Shown here: positions 19,757 through 29,746 of the stretch, one piece after another
Layout: each line of letters begins with the position of its first letter
How positions within the stretch are numbered: the first letter of the stretch is position 1
Origin: Allomyces macrogynus ATCC 38327
Taxonomy: Eukaryota > Blastocladiomycota > Blastocladiomycetes > Blastocladiales > Blastocladiaceae
DNA: 59,600 bases
NCBI GenBank assembly: GCA_000151295.1
Contig: GG745331.1
Span: 1,722,265-1,781,864 of the forward strand
Reading direction: 5' to 3'
Made by a program: the position numbers and the translations under genes
Notes under the pieces: generated by a model
The model's database searches: none
What the model saw: the letters and a program-made list of their open reading frames with translations, nothing else
Told to the model about the DNA's origin: nothing

Positions 19757-22700
19757 CTACTGCAGCGACCGCAACACCGTCGCCGTCGGCTTGCCGGCCT
19801 TGACGCCCGACAGCACCTGCACGCCCGGCGTCTGCGCCCGATACTCGCGCCACTTGACGACCGCGTCCGCGTCCTCGCGCAAGTCCTCGGCGCGTTCCCA
19901 CGTCGACTCCTTGATCGCGCGCTGCTGCCACTTGATCAAGTACAGCGTGTCGCCCTCGCCGCGCCGGCCCGTCATGCCTTCGCGCAGCACGCACTCGGGC
20001 TCGTCGGCCGTCGCCGGTGCCCATCCGTGCTCGTCGTCGGTGCCGTCGTTGCCCGCGTACGGCCGACCCGGAAATCGTGCCAAGTCCGGCTCGCGATACG
20101 GTTTCAGCAGCTCGACGTGGAACGTCGGGTGCACCTTGTACCCGGCTGGCAATCCGAGCCTGCACGCGCGACCGCCACCGACCACGGCCTCGACGTTAAA
20201 CGGGCCAATGAACTTGGGCAGTAACTTACGCGACGTCAGCTCCGTGCCTGATGCTGTGCGCGCCGCAATGTTCTTGGTCGAGAGCCACACGCGGTCGCCG
20301 ACGAGGTACTCGACGTGCTTGCGGTGCCGGTTGACTTGCATCACCATGGCCGCGCGCGATCGATCCAGGCTCACCCGAGCATCTCGCGTCGCTGCGTCGA
20401 GCTGCTCCGCCATGCGCTCGAGCTGCGGTACCGGGATATTGTTGCCGAGCATGATCTCGACCGGCCCGCGCGGCACAACGCCCCACAGCTCGAATGGCGA
20501 CTTGCCCGTCGGCTCGGCGCGCGAGTTGTTGTAGGCGAACTCGACAAACGGCAGGTATGTTGGCCAGTTGGTGCGCTGCGCGTTGACGAAATGCCGCAGC
20601 ATCGACTGCACCGTGCGATTCGCGACTTCGGCCTGGCCGTCAGACTGTGGATGATACGCTGTCGACATCGCTAACCGCGTGCCCAACCGCCGCCAAAGCG
20701 CTTCCCAAAACGCAGATGCGAACCGCGGGTCACGGTCGCTCACGATGCAGTCGGGCAAGCCAAAATCGGGCAAGACGTACCGAATGTACAAGCGCGCAAG
20801 CCCTTCGGCGTCCGTCGTCATGACCGTTGGGATCACGCGCAACCGCTTCGTCAACGCGCACACGAGCGTGACGATGGCGTCTTTTCCGCCCTCCCCGTCT
20901 GGAAGCTTGCCGATCAGGTCGATGTTGATTCGGCCCCACGGCCGATCCGGTACAGGAAGCGGTCGCAGCAGGCCGTCAGTCTTGCCGATCTTGGGTTTGT
21001 TGGCCTGGCAGCTCACGCACGTCCGCACATAGGCCTCGACGTCGGCCGCCATGCCACGCCAGTAGCACCACCGACGCAGCAGGTCGAGCGTGCGACGCGC
21101 GCCCATGTGCCCGGCGAGCGGCGTGTCGTGGGCCTCGGACAGCCACAAGGTGCGCAGCTCGCGGTCGTTTGGGATGAGCGGCACCCGCCGCGCCTCGCCA
21201 CTGACCTCCACGAACTTGAACAGGATCCCGTCGTCGGCGACGTACCCCGCGGGCAGCTGCTCGAGCATCGCGTGCAACCGTCGATCCGCCGCCGTCGCGG
21301 CCACGACGCGCCGCATCATGTCTGGCTCGACTTCTGGTCGAACCCCTTGCACGAGATCCTCGGCGGGCTCTTGCGCGTGCTCGCCCTCGACCGCAATCGC
21401 CACGGTCTCGTCGTGCTTGTGCGACCGCCGTACCTGCAGTACCGCGAATTTCCCGTCCTCGCCTTTGTATAATGGCACCGCCGCGACGCGCAACGCACCG
21501 TTGGCACCGCGCGCGAGTGGTGTGTACAGCGCGTCGGCAAGCAGCGACCCGTCCGGTCGCAAGTCCGGCCGTCGCGACAGCGCGTCAGCGTGCGGCATGC
21601 GCTCGCCCTTCTCGTACTTGATTTCCAGATCGTACTCGGCGAGCGACGACAGCCACCGCACTTGCCGTCCATTGAGCTCGCGCTGCGTCGCAAAGTACTC
21701 AAGCGTGCGGTGGTCCGAGTTGCACCGCACCGACTTGCCGTGCACGTACGTGCGCCACCGATTCAACGCGGCGACGATTGCCAGTAACTCGCGGTCGTGG
21801 ACCGGGTACGCGCGTTCCGGTGGCTTCAACTTGCGACTGAAATATTCGATCGGTCGCCCATTCTGCTGTAGCACCGCGCCGACGGCGAACCCGCTCGCGT
21901 CGGTCGTGATCTCGAAATCGCCGTCCTCGTCAGGCAGCACCAGCACCGGCGCCGACGACAGCGCGTCCTTGAGCGCGCGGAACGCTGCGTCGGCCGCGGC
22001 TGACCATTCGTACGTGACGTCGTCGGCGAGCAAGTCCGTCAGCGGGTGCGCGAGCTCGGCGAATCCATTGACAAATCGCGCGTAGTAGTTGGCGAGCCCG
22101 ATGAACCCGCGCAACTCCTTCTGGTCCTTGGGCACGGGCCAATCGCGCACTGCCGCGACCTTGGCTGGGTCGACATGCACGCCGTCGCGGTCCACGAAAT
22201 GACCAAGGTACTCGACCCGCTCCTTGAAAAACTCGCACTTGCTCGGCTTGACATGGAACTCGTTCTTGCGTAGCACCTCGAGCACCTGCCGAACGTGGCG
22301 CTCATGCTCAGCCTTGGTCTTCGAGTAGATCAAGATGTCGTCGAGGAACACGACGACGAACCGGTCGAGGTACGGCTCAAACACCTGGTTCATGGCGCGC
22401 ATGAACGTCGATGGTGCGTTGCACAAGCCGAAGCTGAGCACGCGCCACTCGAACGTCCCGTACCGCGTCACGAACGCCGTCTTGTGCACGTCCGACTCGT
22501 CCATGCGCACTTGGTGATACCCGCTGACAAGGTCGAGCTTCGTGTAGTAGCGCGCGCCACGCAGCATCCGGAAGAGGGTCTCGGCGCGCGGCAGCGGGTA
22601 TGTATCGCGTACCGTGATCTTGTTCAGTGCGCGATAATCCACGCACACCCGGACGCCTCCGTCTTTCTTTGGCACGAACAGGACCGGCGACGCAAACGGC

Positions 22701-24943
22701 GAGCCCTTGCTCGGCCGGATCAGCCCGCGTCGCAACAGCTCGTCTAGCTGCTTGCGCAGTTCCTCGAGCTCCTTGGGCGAGGCCTGGTATGCGCGCTGTG
22801 CGACTGGCCGCGCGCCCTCCTTGAGCTCGATCCGGTGGTCGACATCGCGCTTCGGCGGCATGCCCGTTGGCTCGGCGAACACGGTTGGGAACTCGTCGAC
22901 TAACTGCTTCACGACCGTGCCCGTGTAGCCAACGCCCTCGACCTCGATGTGGTTGAGCGAGACCATGAACACGTTTGCCGGGTCGTCGCGCATCGCCGCC
23001 GCGCACTCTTTGGCAGAAAGCAAGTCGACCTCGATGTGGGATGGCCCGCCCGCCACCGGCTGCACGCGTGTCGCGCCGCCGTCAAGCGACAGCGCGCCTG
23101 ACGACCAGTCGAGCTGCGGGTCACACTCGCGCAACCACGGCCGGCCCAAAATCACTTCCCATGCGACGTTGTCGAGCACCAGGCACCGCGCGGTCGTGGC
23201 GGCGCCCGCGACCATGACACGCAGCTCCGCCCATTCGCGTCGCACGCGTCGCGAGACGCCGTCGAAACCCGAGACGCGCAACCACCCGTCGCGCACGATT
23301 CGCGCGCCCACGCGCTCCACGACGGCACGTCGCGCGACGTTGTGCGAGGCGCCCGAGTCGACCATGACCACCGCGTCGTGCTCCTGCAGCAACTTTTTCC
23401 TGTGCCGCTCGCCCATGCACTTCTTCGACCAAGTGCGGCCCTTGCGCGGCTCCTCGCTCACTGCGAGCACCGCATCGTACGCGTACGGCTGGTCAGTGCC
23501 AAACGCCAAGATTTCAAGATCCTCCTCGACCACCGCATCGTCACGCTCCTCCCCCTGGTCCAAGTCGACGCGCCTGTCGGCGGTGTCCTTCGGCGAAACG
23601 ATGAGCGGCTCCCGTGCGTCGTCCACGTCGACGTCAACTGCAACGTGCAAAAGCTGCGTCGTGCCGCCATCGTTCACGTCCGTATGAACAAAATTTGGAC
23701 TTGTGCCACCAACAGGGACGACCTGACCAGAGCGAGAAGAGCAATCAAAACGGCAGGTGCATTGATGATTGAAAACCGCGACATTCGCGTTCGGCCGGCG
23801 CGGGCAATTGTGACGCAAATGGCCCACCTCATCGCACCGATAACAGCGGCGCGTTTCGACCTCGTACTCGTCGTCCTGGCGGTCGTCACGGCCACGGCCG
23901 CCACGACCACCCCGACCGCCATTCTGGCCACGGCGACTACGACCCTGGCCGCGATTACCATGGCCACGGCGCCCTTGCACAGCGTCGACCTGCATACGGT
24001 CGTCCTGTACGCGATCATGCACCGCCAGCATGTTGAACCCGTTCGAAAGCTGGAGAACGCCCCAAATGTCGATGGCCCGGGTGTAGACCTGCTCCATGAA
24101 CGACCAACGCAGGTTCTGGTCCTCCGACGGTGGGTTCAAGCGACCGTCGCCGAGCAGCGTCATGACGTTCGTCGGCACCGACGCCAAGAAACACGAGTAA
24201 AGCTCGGCGGCAGACGCCTGCTCGACAGTCACTGCCAGGGCCGCAAACGCGGCCACATGCTGCTCCATGGTCCCGCCCGACTGGAAACGGAACTGCTGCA
24301 GTTCACGACGCTTGGTCAGGGCCGCCGTCTTGGGCCGGAAACGCTCCGAAACGGTGTTCGCAATACCTTCGGGCGTTGTGGGCCACTGGCCCGTCGCGTT
24401 CTGCAGCACGCGGTAGGTCTCCGCCTCACCCGTGAACGCGCGGTCGAGCAAGAGAACAATGGCCATCTCGCTGTGCTTGCGCGCGCGCATGAAGGCGACC
24501 CACTTACCCACGTCGCTGAACCACGCGCGGACCGCCTCATACGTGCCCGTGCCGTCAAACTTGGGTGGCGGAATTTTTTCGTTGCCCCCATACGCCGTCT
24601 CGTCTCCCACCGGGCTCGCGGCGGCACCAGCGACAGCCATGGCAGGAGCCGTCGACGCAGCAGAGGCAACTGCCGCAACAGGAACCGCATCTGGGGACGG
24701 CGCCGCAGGCAGCGGCGCGGAATTGTTCGACAACTTCTGCAAAATGACCATGAGGGCATCGAGTTTTGCGCCTTGTTCGGCCACGGCCGTCTTGACCTCC
24801 GAAACCGACCCCTCGAGGGCCACCGTCCGCGTCGCGAGGGCATTATCATTCGCCATCATTGCGGGCAGGTGCTGGTCGACCACCGCCCGAACCTCGGCCA
24901 GCTGTTCAAGAGGCGTCGCAGGTGTCGCCGGTTCGCCCGTCAT
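19757..24943 (-). CDS. Gag-Pol polyprotein of the chromovirus
   Basis: An unbroken frame of 1728 residues from ATG 24943. The frame extends upstream to an ATG at 25300, but that part only translates leader repeats. In order: a coiled N-terminus, a Gag domain (about 120-300), a zinc knuckle CYRCDEVGHLRHNCP (about 363), an aspartic protease with DSGASHN (about 527), reverse transcriptase with the catalytic FLDD box (about 864), RNase H starting TTDASG (about 1010), and integrase with an HHCC zinc site ending CVSCQ (about 1308). The DDE residues sit in NIDLIG, SDRDPRF and GQAEVANR (about 1340, 1402, 1437). A chromodomain with YLIKWQ and STWE (about 1655-1705) ends the protein. All catalytic residues are present and no frameshift separates gag from pol. 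Confidence 0.94.
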   Translation of the reverse strand: MTGEPATPATPLEQLAEVRAVVDQHLPAMMANDNALATRTVALEGSVSEVKTAVAEQGAKLDALMVILQKLSNNSAPLPAAPSPDAVPVAAVASAASTAPAMAVAGAAASPVGDETAYGGNEKIPPPKFDGTGTYEAVRAWFSDVGKWVAFMRARKHSEMAIVLLLDRAFTGEAETYRVLQNATGQWPTTPEGIANTVSERFRPKTAALTKRRELQQFRFQSGGTMEQHVAAFAALAVTVEQASAAELYSCFLASVPTNVMTLLGDGRLNPPSEDQNLRWSFMEQVYTRAIDIWGVLQLSNGFNMLAVHDRVQDDRMQVDAVQGRRGHGNRGQGRSRRGQNGGRGGRGGRGRDDRQDDEYEVETRRCYRCDEVGHLRHNCPRRPNANVAVFNHQCTCRFDCSSRSGQVVPVGGTSPNFVHTDVNDGGTTQLLHVAVDVDVDDAREPLIVSPKDTADRRVDLDQGEERDDAVVEEDLEILAFGTDQPYAYDAVLAVSEEPRKGRTWSKKCMGERHRKKLLQEHDAVVMVDSGASHNVARRAVVERVGARIVRDGWLRVSGFDGVSRRVRREWAELRVMVAGAATTARCLVLDNVAWEVILGRPWLRECDPQLDWSSGALSLDGGATRVQPVAGGPSHIEVDLLSAKECAAAMRDDPANVFMVSLNHIEVEGVGYTGTVVKQLVDEFPTVFAEPTGMPPKRDVDHRIELKEGARPVAQRAYQASPKELEELRKQLDELLRRGLIRPSKGSPFASPVLFVPKKDGGVRVCVDYRALNKITVRDTYPLPRAETLFRMLRGARYYTKLDLVSGYHQVRMDESDVHKTAFVTRYGTFEWRVLSFGLCNAPSTFMRAMNQVFEPYLDRFVVVFLDDILIYSKTKAEHERHVRQVLEVLRKNEFHVKPSKCEFFKERVEYLGHFVDRDGVHVDPAKVAAVRDWPVPKDQKELRGFIGLANYYARFVNGFAELAHPLTDLLADDVTYEWSAAADAAFRALKDALSSAPVLVLPDEDGDFEITTDASGFAVGAVLQQNGRPIEYFSRKLKPPERAYPVHDRELLAIVAALNRWRTYVHGKSVRCNSDHRTLEYFATQRELNGRQVRWLSSLAEYDLEIKYEKGERMPHADALSRRPDLRPDGSLLADALYTPLARGANGALRVAAVPLYKGEDGKFAVLQVRRSHKHDETVAIAVEGEHAQEPAEDLVQGVRPEVEPDMMRRVVAATAADRRLHAMLEQLPAGYVADDGILFKFVEVSGEARRVPLIPNDRELRTLWLSEAHDTPLAGHMGARRTLDLLRRWCYWRGMAADVEAYVRTCVSCQANKPKIGKTDGLLRPLPVPDRPWGRINIDLIGKLPDGEGGKDAIVTLVCALTKRLRVIPTVMTTDAEGLARLYIRYVLPDFGLPDCIVSDRDPRFASAFWEALWRRLGTRLAMSTAYHPQSDGQAEVANRTVQSMLRHFVNAQRTNWPTYLPFVEFAYNNSRAEPTGKSPFELWGVVPRGPVEIMLGNNIPVPQLERMAEQLDAATRDARVSLDRSRAAMVMQVNRHRKHVEYLVGDRVWLSTKNIAARTASGTELTSRKLLPKFIGPFNVEAVVGGGRACRLGLPAGYKVHPTFHVELLKPYREPDLARFPGRPYAGNDGTDDEHGWAPATADEPECVLREGMTGRRGEGDTLYLIKWQQRAIKESTWERAEDLREDADAVVKWREYRAQTPGVQVLSGVKAGKPTATVLRSLQ

Positions 24944-25019
24944 GACGCCAACCGTGATGAAAAACGCGAGACGAGAGAAAACAACTCGATGGGCAGGAAC
25001 CCGCAACGAATTTGCACAA

Positions 25020-25258
25020 CAAGTAAACCGCGCCAACGAGAACCGGCGCAACCGCGAAAATGCGCTATCGAGAACAGGCGCAAACGAGACACCGCGCCAA
25101 ATGAGAACCAGCGCAACTGAGACACCGCGCCAACGAGAACCGGCGCAACGAGACACTGCGCCAACGAGAACCGGCGCAAACGAGAAACCGCGCCAAATGG
25201 GAACCAGCGCCAACGAGAAACCGCGCCAAACAGGAACCAGCGCAAACGAAACTGCGGA
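25020..25258. repeat. Tandem repeat in the retroelement leader
   Basis: About 13 units of 15-17 nt. Two variants roughly alternate, GAGAACCGGCGCAAAC and GAGAAACCGCGCCAAAT, giving a higher-order period of about 33 nt. It lies between the primer-binding site and the gag ATG. Confidence 0.8.
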
Positions 25259-25316
25259 AGCCCAGCGCCCGAACACACACTTCCAACGCCAGTCCGTCAC
25301 TTGAAGGAACGAACCT

Positions 25317-25329
25317 GCAGACGCTACCA
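25317..25329 (-). other. Primer-binding site (initiator Met tRNA type)
   Basis: Two bases inside the right LTR the element strand reads TGGTAGCGTCTGC. TGGTAGCG is the usual complement of an initiator-tRNA-Met 3' end (CGCTACCA). The remaining bases must be checked against this organism's tRNA. Confidence 0.7.
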
Positions 25330-25331
25330 GT

Positions 25332-25500
25332 TGATACGACCGGGACGGGGCCCTGGCTGATACTTCGGGGAGGATTGCGTAAGGATGTATTTCGCCCAGC
25401 AGCGTCCTTCTTATGTAGGAAGACGCCTCACACTATGCGTCTAATTGGGGACCACGTGTTGGCAGGGCGCAAGCGGGGGACGCTTGCATACGCGCCAACA
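25332..25500 (-). repeat. LTR, right copy (5' LTR in element orientation)
   Basis: 169 bp and nearly identical to 19508-19676. Its outer end lies only about 118 nt upstream of the TRF4 start codon. Confidence 0.93.
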
Positions 25501-25505
25501 ACCTC
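25501..25505 (+). repeat. Target-site duplication, right (ACCTC)
   Basis: Matches 19503-19507. Confidence 0.85.
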
Positions 25506-25618
25506 CCGTTCTGATCCGCTGCTGCACATCGAACTCGAGAGCGCCAGCGATCAGCATTCCGCACTCGACTCCCTGCAACCCGTTCCGATCACCGACCACC
25601 GCCCGATCCCGCTCCACC

Positions 25619-27567
25619 ATGTCTCTGTCGCCAGTCCCGCCGGCGGTCGCCGCACCACCAATATCGGCCCCCAACGCCTCGCCTTCTCCAGCAACCTCCC
25701 CAGCACCGGCGTCTGCCCCCGCCGATCTTGCCGCCCCTGCACCAGTGTGCGCGCGCGACACGCTCGCCGGCGATTTCATCTCGTTCGACGAGAGCGACAA
25801 CGACGGCGACGGCGACAATCCGTGGATCCAGACGGCCGATGCCCCGCTATCCGCCGACGTCGAGGCCATGGACTCGGACCACGGGCTCGACGACGACGAG
25901 CTCGCGCGCAAAGTGCTCGGCACCGACTACGCGCCATCCGGCACGCCGCCGCCGTGGCGGACTGAGAGTTCGGGATCTGGTAACAGCAAGAAGCGCAAGC
26001 GCGACGCGACCAAGCCGTCGTTTGTTGAATTGGTCGAGGAGCGGCTCATGGATTCGAAGCGGCCGCCGTGGGCCGTCGGCAAGACGTATTCGGATAACTT
26101 GACGGTCATGTGCGTGCTCTTCTCAGTTCACGGTGCGGGTGAGGCAAGACTGATCGTCACGATTGACGCAGGCTGCACGAGGAAATCATTGATTTCGTCG
26201 AGTACATCCAGCCCACCAAGGAGGAGCACTTTTTACGCGAAATGGCGATCGCGTCGGTGCGCAAGATGCTGCTCACCGAGTTCCCGAGTGCCGAGTTCAG
26301 TGTCTTTGGGTCGTTCCAGACCATGCTCTACCTGCCGCACAGGTCGGTGAATCCCGCTTGTCCTCGCGTTTTCCGTGCTCGAACCGTACCTCACGCTCTT
26401 GCTCACTTTACCAGCGACATTGACATGGCTCTGTCCTTCGACGACTCGCGGTACATCAACCCGACCTCGATCCTCTCGCGCGTCGACCGCCTCCTACGCC
26501 GGTCGCGCGACTTCACGAAAATCGAATTCGTGCGCTCCGCGCGCGTCCCGATCGTCAAGGCCGTGCACGCGCAATTCGGGTTCGCGATCGATATTTCCGT
26601 GAACCAAAAGAACGGGCATCATACGGTCAAGGCCGTGCAGCAGTTTATGCGCGAGCATACGGCATTGCGTCCCTTGACGCTGGTCCTGAAAATGTTCATG
26701 TTTTGCCGCGAATTGAACGAGGTCTACCACGGCGGCGTCTCGTCGTATACGATCATTACGATGCTCTTGAGCATGTTGCAGACGCACCCGTTGCTCGTGC
26801 GCAAGGAGTTGCACGCCGAGGAGAATTTGGGGGTCTTGTTGCTCGAGTGGCTTGAGTTGTATGGTGTGTGCTTTGATCATCGTAAAGTCACGGTCATCTC
26901 GGACGGGTTCCGGATCAAGGTACGTTGCGGTTTGTCGTGGCGGGTGTTGGTATGGGCGAGGACCGTTAACCTGATTCGTGTGCATCGTGTAGGATCGCGA
27001 GGCCAAGTACTTCCCGGGCCCGCCCATCAACCCAATGTTCCTGTCGATTCGTGACCCGACCGACACGAGTGCGTCCTCCTTCCCTCCTTCTCCTCTCCCC
27101 GATCCCCAACCACTTTGCTTACCGCCCCCGTCTCTCCTTCAGGTAACGACCTCGCGCGCGGCTCGCGACAAGCGCCCGAAATCATTGGCGCGATCCGATG
27201 GGCCTACTACACGCTGACCATTGCTATTGCGCGCTGCCACGCGCTCAAGCGCAAGCCCGTCTCCTTACTCGGCCTGATCCTCGCCGTTGACCCGAGCATT
27301 CTCGAGGCGCGGCAGGCGTTGCTCGATATTCACAAGGAGCTTGATGTGCACTCGGACAAGTTGATTGCAGCGCAGAATAAACGCAGGAACGACGAACGCA
27401 GTGCGCGGCAGGTCAAGAGGGACAGTCGCGCTGCGACAGAGAAGGCGGAGCGAGCGGCGGCGGCAGCAGTGGGGGGCGGGAGGATTAATGGCGTCGGCTC
27501 GTTGACGGGGTCGGTAGGGAAGAAGACAGAGGTGGTGGAGTTTGTCGAGGACGATTCGGACGAGTAA
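25619..27567 (+). CDS. TRF4: Non-canonical poly(A) polymerase of the TRAMP complex (Trf4/PAPD5)
   Basis: Five exons (25619-26109, 26172-26342, 26415-26919, 26993-27068, 27143-27567) give 555 residues. An acidic, low-complexity N-terminus with a KKRKR basic patch is followed by the family entry LHEEIIDFVEYIQPTKEE. The nucleotidyltransferase core has FGSFQTMLYLPHSDIDMAL, with the two catalytic Asp residues and the Ser restored by splicing. The third acidic strand is FAIDISVNQ, and the central domain includes LVLKMFMFCRELNEVYHGG and SSYTIITML. The nucleotide-recognition region NDLARGSR lies in the last exon. Trf4 adds short poly(A) tails to nuclear RNAs for exosome decay. The C-terminus is a basic coiled helix ending in an acidic tail. 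A retroelement LTR lies about 118 nt upstream. Confidence 0.9.
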
Positions 27568-28091
27568 GTGCGGCGCGAGGATGCGCGGGGAGCAGCGGGG
27601 GGATGGGTGTGACAATACAGTATTGTTCGGGCGTGCCTTTCTTCGCTTTGTTGAAGGCTAGCGGCCCAAACTCGAGCGCCATCAACGCGAGCACCATCAA
27701 TTGGAGCAGGTCAGGAGCGACTCGAATGGAGGATCAGCGGAGGCGAGCTCACCAACTGGAATCCTCGAATGTTCATGAGCGAATCGCAAACGGATTGTCC
27801 ATCCACGTCAGAGGCCTGCCACGGCCATCGCGCTGTCTGGCCGGCCTGTTCCACGCCGTTCGTGCCCAGATTTGTTCACCAGCTCCCGTTTCAGCCAGCT
27901 TCATATAGATCGAGCACCCGCGAAGCCTCCACGTCGGCAGCATCTCGAGCAACGGAATCAAAGTGCATCAGCAGCAGGAGCGAGCAGCAGAGAAGCAGCA
28001 GCAGGACCAGGAGGAACAAACAACAGCACTGGCAAGCAACAGCCAATCCAGCAAGGCACCAAAACCGACCATCGACAATCAATTCTCGACC
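27568..28091. other. Intergenic: TRF4 3' side and AHA1 promoter
   Basis: About 520 nt. The part just upstream of 28091 is rich in CAG/GCA triplets (27960-28040), probably in the AHA1 leader. No ORF looks coding. Confidence 0.45.
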
Positions 28092-29308
28092 ATGACCGCA
28101 CCCGCCACGACGACGCCGCCTGCCGAGGACCGTAACTGGCTCAACGCCGGCAACTGGCGCGTATCCACTCGCTGCACGCACTCCACACGCTCGCACCACG
28201 GCTAACGCGATCGACGCACGTCTCCAGGCACTGGGTGACCAAGGACGTGCTCCCGTTCGCGCGCACATACCTGACAGAACAGCTCACGAGGATCCGCGTG
28301 TCGCACTCTGGCATCGACATTTCCGTAACCTCGGTCCCGTCGGTCGACGGCGACTGCTCGCTGAACGTGCGCAAGGGTAAGCTGATCACCATCTACGATC
28401 TGGCCGTGACGGTCGCGTGGACGGCGACGGGCGACGTAACCGGCACCGTCAAGATCCCAGAAGTCGCACACGACACGGACGACGACGACTTTGTCTTTGA
28501 TATTACCGTCAACGACGATAAGCGCGCCAAGGACGCGGTGCGCGCTGCCGTGCGTGCGGCGTTGCCGAAAGGGCTGATCAAGGCGTTCAAGACGCTCCCG
28601 AAAGTGCTCGTCGAGGAACAGTCGAAGGACGTGTTTATTGAGGGCGCAGTGCCCTCGGCGCAGCTGCCCACGGCCGACCTCGAGGCGCGCAAGAAATTGG
28701 CCGAGTCGATGCTGCAGCAGGATCCGTCGGTGGTTGCGCGCCCGCCGCCGTTCTCGGTCGAGGAGCGGATGAACCGCGGGAAGGCCAAGGACGCGGCGAA
28801 TGGGAAACCGGTGATCCCTCCCCCTGCCACGGCCAAGTCGGTATCCCCTGCACCCACAGGAGCCACGCCTGCCGCGGCCGCCAAGCCTGCACTGGCACCC
28901 GCAAAATCGGCCGCATCCACGTCGGGCGAGTACCGCACGACCGTCGAATTCATGGCGTCAGCGCGCGACCTGCACGCGTGTTTCACGGACCCCGGCCGTG
29001 TCGCGCACTGGACGCAGGGCCAGGGCACGACGGGCAACAAGCCGGGCGCGCCGTTTACGCTGTTTGGCGGGCAAGTCACGGGTACGTGGACGGCCGTGGA
29101 CGAGACCAAGTTGGCGCTCAAGTGGAAGTTGGCGTCGTGGACGGCCGACTCGACCGTGGAAATGGCGCTCACGCAGGGAGCGTCCGTGACCAAGTTGGCG
29201 CTCGAGCACACGGGGTTCCCGGCCGACCAGCGTGGCGCCGTGCAGAGTCATTGGACCATGGTCTTCAACCGGATCAAGATGGCGTTTGGGTTTGGCGCGT
29301 TTCTGTAG
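28092..29308 (+). CDS. AHA1: Hsp90 co-chaperone Aha1
   Basis: Two exons (28092-28156 and 28228-29308) give 381 residues. The N-terminal Aha1 domain carries the NWHW(V)TKD motif that contacts and activates Hsp90. It is followed by SLNVRKGKLITIYDL and IPEVAHDTDDDDFVF. After an Ala/Pro linker (about 215-255) the C-terminal AHSA1/START-like domain runs from YRTTVEFMASARDLHACFTD to WTMVFNRIKMAFGFGAFL. The motif NWHW and the frame are recovered only if the intron uses a GC donor (TG|GCGCGT) at 28157; a GT donor three bases further on leaves the frame wrong. Aha1 stimulates the Hsp90 ATPase in the cytosol. Length and both domains match the family (yeast 350 residues). Confidence 0.9.
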
Positions 29309-29746
29309 AGTGCCGTTTTGGTGTCTGGTTTGCTGCCAGTTCGCGCGTCTTGCCCGCCTGCCCGTCGAAACTCAACAGTTTTCGACGAGAAATCCAATTC
29401 AATCAAAAAAAAAAAAATTGGAAAACAATCTCTAGCCCGTCTATACAACTGCCAGCGAGCCACATGGGAGCAAAAGAAAGCGTCAATGATCAGGCTCGTA
29501 AAACCACGGGCTCAGAACAAGCTCCCATTTCACCAAATCAAAAATGAGAAATGAAAAATGAAGGGTGGACGGCACGTACGAGCTCAAGAAACCGACGAAA
29601 AGCCGTGCGCGATTATGGACCGACCACCACCACGACCGTGACAGTGTGCTGTCCACCTTGCCCACGGACGACCACATCACATACACTTCTTCCCGCACCC
29701 GCCCCCCACCTCGCCTTCGCAATCGAAAAAGTCTTCTTCTCATTCC
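29309..29746. other. Intergenic between convergent AHA1 and PP2C genes
   Basis: About 440 nt of shared 3' flank, with an A-run at 29405-29416. No coding signal. Confidence 0.45.

Larger units (their letters stand above)
19508..25500 (-). mobile_element. Complete Ty3/Gypsy chromovirus LTR retrotransposon
   Basis: A 5993-bp element lying on the minus strand. It has two 169-bp LTRs starting TG and ending CA, a primer-binding site inside the right LTR, a long gag-pol ORF, a polypurine tract before the left LTR and a 5-bp target duplication (ACCTC). The LTRs differ at one position that I can see (19532 A against 25356 G), so the insertion is recent. The domain order, with integrase after RNase H, is that of Ty3/Gypsy, and a C-terminal chromodomain places it with chromoviruses. 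The ORF has no internal stop, so the copy may still be active. Confidence 0.95.

Noticed and set aside
23342..25120. 592-codon plus-strand frame antisense to the retroelement
   Set aside because: Mirror of the gag-pol codon pattern with His/Arg/Thr-rich sequence and no domain.
24943..25300. Gag-Pol starting at ATG 25300
   Set aside because: The extra 119 residues only translate the leader tandem repeat; ATG 24943 gives a normal Gag start. Kept as a finding, not as the CDS start.
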